The position numbers and the translations under genes were made by a program. Shown here piece by piece: positions 32,308 through 43,033 of a DNA stretch of 64,000 nucleotides; within the stretch, counting starts at the first letter, position 1, and the number at the start of each line of letters is the position of its first letter. The notes beneath the pieces are model-generated. The model searched no databases and was not told where the DNA came from. It worked only from the letters and a program-made list of their open reading frames with translations. Origin of the DNA: Endotrypanum monterogeii (lineage: Eukaryota > Euglenozoa > Kinetoplastea > Trypanosomatida > Trypanosomatidae); contig CM007347.1 of assembly GCA_000333855.2 (NCBI GenBank), positions 62,001-126,000 of the forward strand, read 5' to 3'.

Positions 32308-32790
32308 AAACTCTCCCGCTTCTGTATTGATGCCAACGCCCGGACTGCTGGTGATGAGGGGCCCTGGTATCTGCGAAGTGGAGGATGCCAGTGCGAATCG
32401 TCGCTGCTGATGTCAGCGCCTGGGCCTTGGATGACGTGGCGTCCGTGCGATATACGACAGGGGCCACGTCTGTGGCATCCGCACGGTGAGTAACGCCTCA
32501 GTGTGAACTGAGCGTGTCTCACCCGGTCCTCAGCGCTCACTCGTTGTGGGGGACCTGAGCCAGTAGGCGACAGGCGTCTTGGGAGCGGCTGTGGGGGAGG
32601 GACCTGGGTCGTGAGGGGTGGGCGGAGCTCGAGGCAGCGGCTGCTTTCGGGTGGCTTGTTTGGAAATATATCCCGAGGGTGTGCACAGTCGCTTTGCACT
32701 AGGCGGTGGGCTTGTGGACGGGCCGAGCGTAGCATGTGGGGTGTCTGGGCCACGCTGCAGTCCACCTATGATCGTGTGGTCAAAGAGGGG
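32308..32790 (+). repeat. Dispersed repeat, copy 1 (family B), visually identical to copy 2
   Basis: Positions 32308-32772 match 37289-37753 base for base as far as I can read (465 bp), then similarity fades over ~20 bases. It is non-coding and GC-rich. It contains ggccctggt near its 5' side, as the family A repeat does, which may be a shared retroposon hallmark. No poly-A tail or clear target-site duplication was found at the ends. Confidence 0.9.
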
Positions 32791-33470
32791 TTGCTTCATA
32801 GGGCATTTTTTCTTACATATATTTCTCCGGACGTTTGCACTTGGTGACTCGTTACCAGACCTTCTATTAGTGTAGCTTCCTCCCCTCCCGCCGCCTTCCG
32901 CATGATTTCTCGTTTTTTTTTCCCCATCGTTTACATCCCTAGGTCACACAAATCAAGCATCCTTGTCTGCCCCGTCCCTTGGTGAGGGCCTACTATCATA
33001 GAGGTGAGTAATGCTGAAACTGATCTCCTTGGGCAGGTAACCGGGCAGGCAAGGTAAACCCCGTGGAGATAAACAGGCGCTTGGGTGTGAGGGAGCTTGG
33101 TGTGCAGATGGGCAGGCTTTGCAGACGGGTCCCCCCAGAAAAAAAAAAGGGAGCAGAAAACGTTCATCTGATTCAACACTTCTCTCGACCCCTCACCCTT
33201 CTTTTTGTTTGGCATCCCTTCTATGAACTGCAGAAGGCGGTAGGGATCGATGCAATTTTCTGGGACTCAGCCTGACACCAAGCCGTGGAGGACGTGCACC
33301 GGGACCATGACCTCTGAGCAGCGTAGCAGAATCACCTCTAATCCATGAGTAACTCAAGGCGGAGGCAATTTTATACTCTGTCAAATAAAAATGCTAGAAC
33401 TCATCTCTGACATCGTTTCTTCTCTTCCCCTCTGCCTCCGTGTCGACTTTGCATGACTCTCACACGTATC

Positions 33471-33528
33471 TTTTTTTTTCCCACACGTTTTTTTTCCCTC
33501 TACGCGCATCTGTCAAACGTGCATGCAG
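33471..33528 (+). promoter_or_regulatory. Trans-splice tract and acceptor for the AFG2-like gene
   Basis: T-runs and CCCTCT sequence at 33471-33502 are followed by AG at 33527-33528, about 50 nt before the ATG at 33579. Confidence 0.55.
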
Positions 33529-33578
33529 ACACAGCGCACGAAAGCAGGTTCTAGTGTGAAAAGGAGCTGCCGATCGCA

Positions 33579-35555
33579 ATGCTTCGTATTCCAGGAAACT
33601 GGAGTTGCGCGCAGTTCCCCTGCGGATTCGCTGAGATACGCGATGAGTGCTATCTGTGCCGCCTTGTACCTGTCTTTGCCGCTGCTGTCACATACGAACT
33701 AGAGGCCTCTGTGCAGGTGGGCTTGACAGAAGCGCGGCGCTTTGCGACTCAGGACTTTGCTCCAGTGGAGACTTATAATGTTGTGTGCACAACATGCCCG
33801 AGTGGTATCGAATATTTTCCCTCTGCGCCAGGCGACTCCTCGGGGGAGCTTATGGTTATTCGATGCCCGCTGTTCTGCTATACTGCCAAGGAGGTGACAG
33901 TCGAGGGTCCTCGCCGTGACACTCGTGCGACAGCTGTTCATATTGCTGCTGCTCTCATGGGCCGCTACGTTGTGGTTGGGGCGCGGTTTCGCACACAAGA
34001 CGGCGTCTATACTGTTCGTCACGTGGCACTACACAGGGGTTACCGCGGCATTGCGCTTGTCAGCAGCGACTGCCGAGTGCGTGTGAATGATTCTCAACGA
34101 CTCGGTAGCAGCGACAGCGTTGGGTGTCGAGTGGACGTTCAGCCCATCGGGCTGGAATCTGAAGCAAAACAACTTGTTCAACTGTTGGCGTGCGCCGACG
34201 AGTGTGCAGGTGCATTAGTTGGTGTCATGGCTCGCGGCCCTCGTGGATGTGGTGTCTCCAGTACGGTGCGATATGTTCTGACAAGCGTTGCTGCCACGCA
34301 CACGGTGCGAAAGTGGTCGACTATTTTTTCTCCATCAGAGGCGCTTCATGAGGGGTGGGGTGGCACTGTAGTGTTGGTGGTTCCTGATGCCGAGTACTTC
34401 TTCCCCGCGGCCGAACCAGAGTTGGCAAAGCTTCATTTGCGTAGTCTCCAGAGAGATGCGGCGGTTCTTCGCGGCAGCCGCAGCAGCGGTGGTGCGAGGT
34501 CTGTCGTGGTACTGTGCATTAGCCACGACTATGGCCTCTGTGCTCTCGACCTACTCGACGAGCTCGTTTCTTTTCACATCACTTTTTCTTTCCCTGATGT
34601 ATCGCAACGAGCCGCTCTTTTGGCCAGCGTGCGAGGTGGCAGCGCCACGCAGTGGCTGAGTGCCGCACAGGGTCTCGTGGGGCGAACATGCGCGTCAACG
34701 CTAGAGGCAGCCAGGCTCCCCGATATCGCTCCTGATCTCCCCTTCAAAGCATTGCAATGGTCGGAGATCGGTGGGCTTGAGGAGGTCAAGGAAAGACTAC
34801 ATCGCGCACTCATTTGGCCACAACAGCAGCCCGAGCTGATGCAGCGCTTTCAGATCACCCCTCCGCGCGGTATCCTTCTTTATGGTCCTCCAGGGTGCGC
34901 CAAGACGACGCTCATCAAGGCCCTCTGCTCCGAAGGGAAATTTTCACTTATCTACTTGGATTCTGCGACTGTGGTGAGCGCATATGTGGGAGAAAGCGAG
35001 CGTTACCTGCGAGACGTCTTTGCCCGTGCCCGCCGACAGGCACCTTGTATTGTCTTTTTTGATGAGGTGGAGGTTCTAGGTGGTCGCAGAGTCGGCGGCC
35101 TACATGACAGCGAGAACGTGCGTCTTCTCTCCACTCTTCTCACTGAGATGGATGGATTCTCGGACACGCGCGGGGTCTGTTTTGTGGGAGCCACCAACGT
35201 GCCACACCTACTCGACCCCGCTTTGATGCGTCCTGGTCGGTTTGATTACCTTGTGCATGTTCCGTTGCCCACCTTGGCTGACCGTGAGTCCTTTCTGCGT
35301 TTGTTGCTGGGTAAAACCTCTGCCGACACCCGCGTTATCGCAGAGAGGACAGATGGCTTTAGCGGCGCAGACTTGAAGGTCTTCTGCTCCGAGGCTCTCT
35401 TGGAGCTGTTTAGAGGATCCGACGGTGTGCCACACGTGCTGCACGAGGGGGAGAGCCTCACAGCGTATCTTTTGCAAAGGGCAGGCAGCTTTCAGCGCAC
35501 CCACTATGACTGCGCTGCACTCGACCGATTCCGATGCGAGGACGGTGCCGTGTGA
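33579..35555 (+). CDS. AFG2/SPATA5-type AAA ATPase with degenerate first ATPase domain
   Basis: A 658-residue protein from ATG at 33579. The second AAA domain (about residues 390-610) is complete: WSEIGGLEEVKERL linker, Walker A GPPGCAKTT (~residue 436), pore-region YVGESERYLRDVF, Walker B IVFFDEVE (~490), sensor-1 region VGATNVPHLLDPALMRPGRFD with the arginine finger. The Cys-Ala/Ser-Lys P-loop (GPPGCxKT) and the linker resemble the AFG2/SPATA5 and SPATA5L1 branch more than CDC48. The first ATPase domain is degenerate: the P-loop reads GPRGCGVSS with the catalytic lysine replaced (~residue 218), and its Walker B region (VVLVVPDAEYF) lacks the DE pair. Afg2-type proteins release shuttling factors from pre-60S ribosomes in the cytosol, and that role is inferred here. 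PEX1/PEX6 are less likely from the linker and P-loop. Confidence 0.8.
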   Translation: MLRIPGNWSCAQFPCGFAEIRDECYLCRLVPVFAAAVTYELEASVQVGLTEARRFATQDFAPVETYNVVCTTCPSGIEYFPSAPGDSSGELMVIRCPLFCYTAKEVTVEGPRRDTRATAVHIAAALMGRYVVVGARFRTQDGVYTVRHVALHRGYRGIALVSSDCRVRVNDSQRLGSSDSVGCRVDVQPIGLESEAKQLVQLLACADECAGALVGVMARGPRGCGVSSTVRYVLTSVAATHTVRKWSTIFSPSEALHEGWGGTVVLVVPDAEYFFPAAEPELAKLHLRSLQRDAAVLRGSRSSGGARSVVVLCISHDYGLCALDLLDELVSFHITFSFPDVSQRAALLASVRGGSATQWLSAAQGLVGRTCASTLEAARLPDIAPDLPFKALQWSEIGGLEEVKERLHRALIWPQQQPELMQRFQITPPRGILLYGPPGCAKTTLIKALCSEGKFSLIYLDSATVVSAYVGESERYLRDVFARARRQAPCIVFFDEVEVLGGRRVGGLHDSENVRLLSTLLTEMDGFSDTRGVCFVGATNVPHLLDPALMRPGRFDYLVHVPLPTLADRESFLRLLLGKTSADTRVIAERTDGFSGADLKVFCSEALLELFRGSDGVPHVLHEGESLTAYLLQRAGSFQRTHYDCAALDRFRCEDGAV

Positions 35556-36352
35556 GCGAGGGAGACGACGAAATGGGGCATACCGGTGTGAAACCTTCCA
35601 ACCCAATTCTTAGACTGCTTATTTATATGCGCCCATCACCAACTCTCACCTCCCCGCTCTATGTGCACGCCATATGGACAGGATGCACCTATACTCTGTG
35701 ACTCTCAAAGCACCGTTAGACATTTTCTTTCCAGTTTCCGCTGCATCCCATCTCGGCGTGGTAATGCACATCCTATTGCGTAGGTAATTAATGAGTCTCT
35801 CTCAAGCGAACAAAGAACAAAGTGGACTGCACTGCAGGAAGGATACGCGAGGTCCACACATTGGGTGTGTGACTTCCATGGGCTGTTGCCTTGCAGTGCA
35901 CCCCTTCCTGATCCGTGTGATGGACAATGCGCTCTTGATTGCCTGGCAAGTGCCCTTTGGTACCAAAGTAGTTGACCGGAACTCCCGCAGTGCTCGCTTT
36001 GTTTTCGTGCCCTTGCAAGTCCATTTATACCCCCACAGAGGTGCCCGTTACCTATCGAATTGACTATCGCTCTCATTTTTCATATTATTTCTCTTGATAC
36101 TCGCCTCCCTTTTGCACCATTCGGTTTCCTTACGTGTTGTGTGCATGTTGTGCTGCTTCGTTTTATTTAAATGTTGCAGATACGTGCAGAAAACAACGGA
36201 GTACCTCTGCCTCAGCAGTACTTGTGGGTGCTCACAGGGAATCCTTTCATCTCGCCTTCTCTCTCTCCGCCGCAATAGCACACATTTGGTGCGACGTCAT
36301 CTTGATACTCAGACTGCTTCATGACTGTTCGTGCGTGCATGTACTTAGCAAC
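35556..36352. other. Intergenic region
   Basis: No separate gene. The frame of the next gene is open back to a GTG at 36134, but its first ATG is at 36353. C/T-rich sequence at about 36245-36275 with nearby AGs could direct trans-splicing. Confidence 0.55.
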
Positions 36353-36940
36353 ATGAATGTAGAAGTGACAGGACGGTGTTTCTATACAGGAGATGACTAT
36401 TATATCTCTCTTCCTCTCACCAACAAAGCTGCCAATCGCGGGGAGCCAAAACAATCACTATGCAGTGAGATGATTCATTGGGACGACTACCGAAAAGAGC
36501 GCGGGATTGACGACGGCAAGCCGCCAATGCAGCAAGTCTTCGCCTCTCCCTATTCAGAGCCACTCACGCGTACTTTCACAATAGGCAATGATACATATGT
36601 GACACAGGTGATTGGTGTGTCATCGACGCAGGCGGGGGCGTCGAACCAAACGTTTACTTCAGAGATGCAGCATTGGGACGACTACTGCGCAGATCGTGGG
36701 GTTACCACCGGGGCGCCAAGCATGGCGAGTCTGTTTTGCCCATTCGAAAGCAAGAACATCCTCGTCTTTGACTTAAATGAGCGCAAATTAATTGAGTATC
36801 AAGGGAATAGCGTCGCCCTAATTTCGTATGGCGCTGATCGACAGACTTATTGTAGTGAAATGGAGCACATCGATGACTACGTCAAAGCTAAAACCGGGCA
36901 GCCGCCGCAGCCCAGCATGGCCTCTTTCTTCTCTTCATGA
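36353..36940 (+). CDS. Small protein made of three SEMxHWDDY repeats; unrecognised
   Basis: A 195-residue protein from the only plausible ATG (36353). The whole protein is three diverged repeats of about 60-65 residues, each ending in a block like SEMIHWDDYRKERG...PPMQQVF, SEMQHWDDYCADRG...PSMASLF and SEMEHIDDYVKAKTG...PSMASFF. The N-terminal half of each repeat looks like beta strands with aromatic residues (CFYTGDDYYI, TFTIGNDTYV, ILVFDLNERKLI). There is no signal peptide, membrane segment or known domain. Repetition of an acidic-aromatic SEM-H-DDY block suggests a binding module. Function is unknown. The gene lies with the AFG2-like gene between two family B repeats. Confidence 0.8.
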   Translation: MNVEVTGRCFYTGDDYYISLPLTNKAANRGEPKQSLCSEMIHWDDYRKERGIDDGKPPMQQVFASPYSEPLTRTFTIGNDTYVTQVIGVSSTQAGASNQTFTSEMQHWDDYCADRGVTTGAPSMASLFCPFESKNILVFDLNERKLIEYQGNSVALISYGADRQTYCSEMEHIDDYVKAKTGQPPQPSMASFFSS

Positions 36941-38385
36941 CGTGAGGTCAAGAAAAGGCCGTACCCGTGTGACCTTTATCATTCTTGAAATATACATATA
37001 TACTATATATATACATATGTATACTATATATATATGTATGATAGTTCGTCTCTGGCGGTTACTCTACGTGAGTGGAAGTTTTTCTGTCCACTCCAATCAT
37101 AGTAAGAGCTGGTCGCGTTGGCTGCGACTCACGTCCGGTCTCTTTGCGGTGCTGACTTCCGATGTCGCGACATGGTGGCTCCCCTGTCTCTCTCTCTCTC
37201 TGTTCGCGCCTACGCGAGCATCTGCGTTGAAGAAGTCAAATCATCCTTCATTTCTGCCTGACCTTTCTATTATCTGGTGATGAGAGGGAAACTCTCCCGC
37301 TTCTGTATTGATGCCAACGCCCGGACTGCTGGTGATGAGGGGCCCTGGTATCTGCGAAGTGGAGGATGCCAGTGCGAATCGTCGCTGCTGATGTCAGCGC
37401 CTGGGCCTTGGATGACGTGGCGTCCGTGCGATATACGACAGGGGCCACGTCTGTGGCATCCGCACGGTGAGTAACGCCTCAGTGTGAACTGAGCGTGTCT
37501 CACCCGGTCCTCAGCGCTCACTCGTTGTGGGGGACCTGAGCCAGTAGGCGACAGGCGTCTTGGGAGCGGCTGTGGGGGAGGGACCTGGGTCGTGAGGGGT
37601 GGGCGGAGCTCGAGGCAGCGGCTGCTTTCGGGTGGCTTGTTTGGAAATATATCCCGAGGGTGTGCACAGTCGCTTTGCACTAGGCGGTGGGCTTGTGGAC
37701 GGGCCGAGCGTAGCATGTGGGGTGTCTGGGCCACGCTGCAGTCCACCTATGATTCGTGTGATCAAAGAGGGGGATCTTTGAATGGGAGTGTATTCGAGGG
37801 CTGAACGCGTGACGGCGTTGAGGATTTGTGAAAGTGTTGCACACATCACTTGTAGCGCTCGGCAGCGCGTCTGCGTCTTGTCCTTTTCTGCCCTGTGGAC
37901 TTTTGTTTGTAGCGAGTACTAGGGGATTAGCGTAATCTTGCTGTCTCCACACGCCTCCGCTTCCTTGATGTTACTCAGATACCATACGTGCTCTCGTGCC
38001 TTCCTCCCCGATATGAGGGAACAAACACATCGACACCCATGCGCGCGCGCAGACACACACACACAAGGCCTTCCTCATTATCCCAACTTCTGTTATGACT
38101 TTGCTTTTGTGCTTGTCTTGTTTTTCTTTTGTGTGAACTGAACGTGACAACCTTCCTGCCTCCTTTGAATCTACGTCTCTTCATTTCTCCTCTGCGTGCT
38201 GCCGAACTTCCACGCACCAATAATTCTCTTTGACCGCCCGAAACACATTGTTCTGCCCATTTTGTTTTGGGTATCGACACACACACACACACAAATATAT
38301 ATATATATATATATATGCGCACACAAGGAGCAGAATATTATCATCGAATCGAAGCGGTGCGTGAATTGGTGTCCGCAGTGTGTCC
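36941..38385. other. Intergenic region with dispersed repeat and microsatellites
   Basis: Contains TA-rich repeats at about 36993-37036, a CT run near 37190, family B repeat copy 2 (37289-37772), CA runs near 38050 and 38278-38293, and a TA run at 38295-38316 shortly before the NUP158 start. No credible gene. Confidence 0.65.
37289..37772 (+). repeat. Dispersed repeat, copy 2 (family B), visually identical to copy 1
   Basis: Direct repeat of 32308-32790, offset 4981 bp. No base difference was seen over the first 465 bp. The flanks on both sides differ, so the block has clear ends. The two copies bracket the AFG2-like and HWDDY-repeat genes. Confidence 0.9.
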
Positions 38386-41300
38386 ATGAACGCGTTTGGT
38401 GGAGGCTTTAACCAGAGCAAGCCTGGTGGCTTCGGCCAGCAGGCACAAATGCAGCCAGCGGCATTCGGCCAGCAGGCACCAGCGCAGCAGGCTGGTGGTT
38501 TTGGTCAGCAGGCGCCGGCACAACAGGCAGCCTTTGGTCAGCAGCCGCAGGCAGGCGGCTTCGGTCAACAGCCCGCCCAACAAGTGGGCGGTTTTGGTCA
38601 GCAGGCCGGTGGATTCGGTCAGGCGACTCAGCCTCAGGGTGGATTTGGTCAGACAGGTATGTCGCAAGTTGCAGGTGTTTTTGGCCAGGCGCAGCAGCAG
38701 TCTGCGGTCGGGTTCGGGCAGCCACCGGTGGCCGGTGGGTTTGGTCAGCAGGCACCACAGCAAGTGGGCGGGTTCGGGCAGCCGGTGGGTGGTTTCGGAC
38801 AACCGGCGCAACAGCAAGGCGGATTTGGCCAAACCGGAGCAGCGGCGCAGGCTGGTGGCTTCGGTCAGCAGCAGACTCAGCAGCTTGGTGGCTTCGGCCA
38901 GCAAGCCCAACAACAGGCCAGTGGATTTGGTCAACCACCCCCCACCACTATGGGGGGTTTCGGGCAGTCTCCACAGCAGTCGGGCGGTTTCGGGCAGCAG
39001 ACGGCTGGGTTTGGTCAAGCATCGCAACAAGGCGGATTCGGGCAGACACCGCAGCAGCAGCAGAGCGGGTTTGGGCAGGCCGCAACCGGCGGCTTCGGTG
39101 CAGCGCGTTACAGCGGTGGCTTTGGTGCAACGGGCAGCTTTAATCAGCCAGCGGCACCGGGTGGAGGGTTCGGTGCTTCTCAGCCCGCAGTGAACACGTT
39201 CGGGCGACCACAACAGCCACAGAGCGGGTTCGGCACCCAGGCGACATCTGCCACGCAGTTTGGCGCTGGTCGAGGCGTTGGTGGTTTCGGTACTGCACCT
39301 CAGGCTGGCTTTGGATCACAGCAGCCAGCCTCCGGTGGATTCGGTCAACAGACGACGTCGACCGGTTTTGGTCAGTCCACCGCCCCCGGGGGGTTTTGGT
39401 ACCACACAGCAGGCGGGCGCTGGGGGCTTTGGTGCTGGGCGCGGCACTGCAGGCTTTGGCGGGCAGCAGACCATCGGTGGTGGTATTGGTGCTGGCCGCG
39501 GGGCGACAGGCTTCGGAAACCCTGCACAAGGTGGTTTTGGGCAAGCACCACAGCAGGTGTCTGGCTTCGGTGCACAGCAGGCACCCTCTGGAGGCTTTGG
39601 ACAGTCTGCACCGGGTGGGTTTGGCGGCGGTGCTAACCAAGTTCCGAGTGGTGGCGGCTTTGGTGGAGCTCAGCAACAACAAGTACCGAGCGCCGTTGGA
39701 GGATTTGGAGCACCGGGTGCCAACACGGGCGGGTTCGGCCAGCCCACTAGTGGTTTTGGCACTCAACAACCAGCAGCTGGTGGCTTCGGTCAAGCCGCTC
39801 CTGCGACCGGCTTTGGTTCCCAGCCGCCCGCCGCTGGCGGTTTCGGAGCGGGCCGCGGCGCTAGCGGCTTCGGTGTTGGTGGTTTCGGCAGCGGGCAGTC
39901 GTCGCAGCAGCCCACCGCTAGCGGCTTCGGCGCTCCGAAAGGCGCTGTGGGTGGGTTCGGACAAGCAACTGGTGGCGGGTTCGGCCAGCCCACTAGTGGT
40001 TTTGGCACTCAACAGCCAGCAGCTGGTGGCTTCGGTCAAGTCGCTCCTGCGACTGGCTTTGGTTCTCAGCCGCCCTCCACCGGCGGCTTCGGACAGGCTT
40101 CGGCACCTGCAGCGCCAGCCAGCGGGGTTGCTGCCAGTACTGGCGTGAATGTGGGTCGCCCTACAGACTTGGCGTTCATGTCCCTTCCCGACTACAGCGC
40201 CACGCCGTACGGCAACGTGCTTCTGTTCGACTCCTACGAGCGGCCCCAGGCGGCAAAGAGGACGGCCAAGACGGCGGAGGACGACTTGAGGCCTGTCGTT
40301 CCTCCGGCTCGGCGAGCAATGCATACGTGGATGGTGTCACAAATGCGGGTGCCCGACGAGTCCACGTTAATGAAGCAAATCCCAGCGTCTCTAGCCTCGA
40401 GCTCCTTGTCGCCTGTAGCGCTGAAGGAAATGCTAGTTCCTGCTGTGCAGCTCGGCAGCACAGCTGCTGGGAAGCCTGCCGAGGCGCAGCGGCGGGAGAC
40501 GCGAGACTTGCAACAGGTAGCCTTGACCGCAACAGTGAGCGCACCAGTTACCAACGTTGCCGTGCCACGGTGCACCAACCCTGACTATGTGCTAGAGCCC
40601 AGTCTTGCTCAGCTGAACACCTACACCGCTGATGAGCTCCGTCGCGTAACGCGCTTCACCGTCAGTCGCCGTGACGGTTCGTGCGAGGTACGCTTTCTGG
40701 ATCCAGTAAATTTAGTGCGCGCCGACATCGGTAAGGTGCTTCGCATGGGTAGTGACGGTCATGTCGCTCTCTACCCTGACGGTGAAGCCCCACCTTTGTC
40801 TTCTGGGCTGAACGTGCGAGCCGAGGTTCGGGTGCGCGATCCGGATGGCGAGGCCGCAAAGGACATCATCCGCTACTGCATGGAGTCGTGCTGCCATTTT
40901 GTGGGTCAGCGGCAAGGGTGGTGCATCTACCGGTTGAACGACGGCCGCGCTAGCCACAGCACGTCGCGCGCGGTACTGGGGCAGGAGACTAGTGACACCG
41001 TCCCCTTATCTATCATCCGGGACGAGGACGAAAACGTGCACGCCATCGATGACTCCTGCGATGACAGCGAGGAGGACGCGGCCCACATGCCCACCGCTGA
41101 GCAGCCGCAAGCGGCTACTGGTAGCGACGGCGCACTGGTGATTTCTAACGCTGAGGTTCGCACGTACACGGTGCCGCCGCCACCGCCAGCATCGCGGAAG
41201 CCAGTGATGGAGCGGCACCGGGTGTCGGCTGCAGCTGCTGACTTTGAACTGCCCTACGCTCTTCCAGATATGACCCCGAGGGGCGTATGTGTGCCGTTCT

Positions 41301-43033
41301 CGGTGAAGCTGGGGACAACGCGCTACATGACCCAGCCCCGTGTCTACTATGTGCGTGCGCAGGAGTCGATGATTCAGCGTGCATACGTCAACCACACACA
41401 ACCTCTTGAACCATCGGAGTGGACGATTCGCGGCATGCTGGCGAGGAGCGCGCGTGCCGGTTGGTGCGCTGCCGGTTGCGTCGCATTCCCCTCATATGCG
41501 GAGTTGCGCGACGGGGCGGAGGCAGCTGATGCGGTGCCAGAGGTAGTGGGCGCTTGCCCCGTCACGGCCACCCCGTTTCACTGGCACAAACCAGCGCAAA
41601 AAGTGCTTACCCAGTGTGCCGTTGCACTTCTCCGCTTGTTTCTGCAACACACGGATGTTGCGGACAACATGGCGTGCCCGCTGGCTTCTATCCATCTCCA
41701 CCGCAGCACGAGTCACAACACACTTTCCGAGGAGAAGCTGAGGGTGGCGTCCAGCACCATTCAAGGTGTAATATCGTCCGTTGGCGAGGCATCCCTCTCT
41801 CGCGTCGAGAAGCTCTCTACCCAGCAGACTCACAGCGTTCTTGCCCTCCTCTCTGCCCTCTACGCACTGCCGGAAGAGGATGCCGCCGTACCGAACGCTA
41901 TGGAAGAGGCGCGATACCTCAGCCAGCTGCGCCATCGCCATCTTGCTGGTTGGCTGAAAGCCGAGCTTGCCGCTTTCCTGGACAGCACCGCTATGCGGAC
42001 GGCCCATTTATCCCCTGCGGAGGAGCTGGTTCAGGCTATATTGTGTCATAAGCTTCGTGATGCGCGCAACTCTGCCTTGTTGATTGCCAACGAGGACTTG
42101 GCCCGAGTGGTGCGGGTGTGTGGCGAGGGCAACCAGTTTGGTGGCTACGTTGAGATGGCCAAGGGTGGGTTCAAAAATGGTGAGGAGGTGCGGCAGCGCG
42201 TTGTGAGCCTTCTCTCAGGCAAGGTGGAACCCTTTATTTGTGATGAGGAGTACACAGGTCTAGAGGAGGGCGCTACTGAGGTGCGTGCAGCGCCGACGGC
42301 GGCCACGTGGAAGCAGTTGTTGGGAATTTTTACTTTCTACGGCTGTGTGCCAGACACTCCAGCTGAGGATATTATTCAGGCTTTCCTCGAGCGGCTGCGC
42401 GATCCGTCGTCGAGGAAGCTCAATCCTCTGCCTCCATACGCTGAGCGCGTCGGACACGCGGTGCTTCGAACGTCTCGTGGGAGGGACGCCGTGCGGCGCG
42501 GCAACACTTTTCAAGACTCTGCGTTGCTAGTCTTGGAAGGATTTGCCCATGGGTCGGCGCCTCCAGCTGCATGTCTGCATCCTCATGCTTCGAGCTACTC
42601 CGGTGTCGACTACCTCACCGCCTTCGTGATCACAGCTGCGATTCGCGCCGTTGAGCTTCCTAGGGACCAAACTTACAGAGATGGGGAGTTATCAGTTCTT
42701 CTGGGAATCACGGCTGAGCTTGAATGCAACGATGAGACATGGTTCTGGGGCCTCCTCCCTCTACACATGATCGAGTGCCCGAATAGCCGTTTTGATGCTG
42801 TGCGTGCGTTCTGCAAGCGTAACGCGATGCGCGCCAGCGCCCAGAAGCAGCTTGGTAACTCCCAGACTGATTACAACAGATTGGTGAGCTTGCTCCGTGT
42901 GGACGAGAGCTGGTTGGTGCCAGCAGTTGCTCCCCCAGAGGAGAAGAGGAGTGCTGTGGAGAACATGCCAAGTGTCGTGACCCTCGCTGCCCTAGAGAAA
43001 GCACTTTCAAAGCTTTCGGTCCAGTCGTGGTGA
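38386..43033 (+). CDS. NUP158: FG nucleoporin of the Nup98-96 type, broken by one frameshift
   Basis: About 1548 residues if the frame is restored. Start at ATG 38386 (the open frame upstream begins with GTG). The first ~590 residues are dense GGFGQ-type FG repeats, the disordered barrier of the pore channel. They run in one frame to ~39393 and continue in the next frame from there, so a single extra base in the C5-G6-T4 run (39383-39397) breaks the gene. A domain like the Nup98 autoproteolytic domain follows (about 40567-40950; TRFTVSRRDGSCEVRF, VNLVRADIGKVLRM, LNVRAEVRVRD). It ends GWCIYRLND with no HFS cleavage triplet, so the protein is probably not cut into Nup98 and Nup96 parts. The rest is helical, like the Nup96 alpha-solenoid. 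Length and layout match T. brucei NUP158. Confidence 0.85.

Larger units (their letters stand above)
29873..33578. other. Long intergenic region (3.7 kb) with dispersed repeat
   Basis: No recognised gene. It contains four tandem CTCA units near 29925, several long T/C tracts (30360-30380, 30900-31040, 31390-31660), a short TA run near 31797, and family B repeat copy 1 (32308-32790). Open frames are C/T low-complexity or lie inside the repeat. The distance is several times the usual spacing in these gene arrays. Confidence 0.6.

Noticed and set aside
32223..32765. 180-residue minus-strand open frame, also present around 37270-37746
   Set aside because: It exists only because the family B repeat is duplicated. 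GC-rich low-complexity translation, no known domain, opposite to the direction of the gene array.
38341..39213. 290-residue minus-strand open frame opposite the FG repeats
   Set aside because: Antisense of the repetitive FG coding sequence; low complexity follows from the repeats.
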